From an uncultured Pelagibacteraceae bacterium (GTDB taxonomy: Bacteria; Pseudomonadota; Alphaproteobacteria; Pelagibacterales; Pelagibacteraceae), in the NCBI GenBank assembly GCA_902567765.1, contig CACFNI010000009.1, forward strand, positions 1 through 35,986: a DNA stretch of 35,986 bases, written 5' to 3'. Both the position numbers and the translations under genes were made by a program. The notes under the pieces are model-generated. The model saw only the letters and a list, made by a program, of their open reading frames with translations, was not told where the DNA came from and did no database searches. Below are positions 35,828 to 35,986 of the stretch, in pieces. How positions within the stretch are numbered: the first letter of the stretch is position 1; the number at the start of each line of letters is the position of its first letter.

Positions 35828-35986
35828 TGTCTTTGTTTGTTTGTTCTTGGATATATTTAGTTCCTTCCCATGGACTCTGATAATCAAAATTTCTGTAATT
35901 TTGCTCGAGCTTTACCGGTTCATATATTACTTTTTTCTCATCCTCGCTGTATCTGACTTCTTTGTTTCCTGTTAAAGGAAAATCTT
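35811..35986 (-). CDS. nuoC: NADH-quinone oxidoreductase subunit C (C-terminal part; 5' end beyond window)
   Basis: 30-kDa subunit of complex I. Only 57 codons are inside the window, ending in TAA at 35811-35813. The translated stretch includes [25 protein letters not shown] and QSPWEG, which is the diagnostic C-terminus of NuoC (FPLTG...YEPV.L.Q.FR.FDF.SPWEG). A variable Gln/Asn/Lys-rich tail follows. The coding frame continues off the right edge. NuoA and NuoB would be expected further upstream. The 3' end overlaps nuoD by 17 bp. Confidence 0.92.
   Translation of the reverse strand, partial: DFPLTGNKEVRYSEDEKKVIYEPVKLEQNYRNFDYQSPWEGTKYIQEQTNKDNDKKN

Noticed and set aside
35828..35887. A 20-residue N-terminal extension of nuoD
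   Set aside because: It overlaps the NuoC C-terminal coding region out of frame and places GPQHPAAHG too far from the start.
1..35986. CRISPR arrays, tRNA/rRNA genes, IS elements, toxin-antitoxin or defence genes
   Set aside because: No spaced direct repeats, no tRNA-like CCA/T-loop pattern in the small gaps, no transposase and no defence-type proteins were seen. All space is occupied by housekeeping genes.

Overview
The window reads as a stretch of a streamlined, AT-rich alphaproteobacterial chromosome, most likely from the SAR11 / Pelagibacterales lineage. The reasons are very low GC by eye, Lys/Asn/Ile-rich proteins, almost no intergenic DNA, start/stop overlaps at most gene junctions, and an alphaproteobacterial gene order. 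No rRNA, tRNA, insertion sequence, phage gene, CRISPR array or other accessory element is visible. Almost every base is coding. The longest gap, 125-140 bp before rpsB, appears to hold a promoter and a structured leader RNA.

Layout. Positions 1-2057 (+ strand) carry the 3' part of lexA and then gltX. Everything from 2034 to the right edge is on the - strand, and gltX and lpxB overlap tail to tail by 24 bp. Read in its own 5'->3' direction (right to left), the - strand holds three blocks. (1) Respiratory complex I: nuoC (cut by the right edge), D, E, F, G, H, I, J, K, L, M, N. (2) A mixed block: birA (biotin ligase), coaX (type III pantothenate kinase), rnj (RNase J), proS, lolC/E, lolD and dnaE. 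(3) After the only sizeable gap: rpsB, tsf, frr, uppS, cdsA, dxr, bamA, skp/ompH, fabZ, lpxD, lpxA, lpxI and lpxB.

How the genes work together. Block 1 makes the proton-pumping NADH:quinone oxidoreductase. Block 2 combines cofactor handling, RNA processing, tRNA charging, the Lol lipoprotein exporter and the replicative polymerase. Block 3 starts with translation factors and then builds the cell envelope: undecaprenyl diphosphate (uppS, supplied by the MEP pathway through dxr), CDP-diacylglycerol (cdsA), the outer-membrane protein assembly core (bamA) and its periplasmic chaperone (skp), and the early lipid A pathway (fabZ, lpxD, lpxA, lpxI, lpxB).

The window is mostly ordinary housekeeping sequence. 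The points most worth a second look are the pseudoknot-like leader before rpsB, the absence of pyrH (between tsf and frr) and rseP (between dxr and bamA) from their usual places, the fabZ-lpxD order, which is reversed relative to the common one, and the gltX/lpxB convergent overlap. I found no convincing sign of an undescribed multi-gene system.
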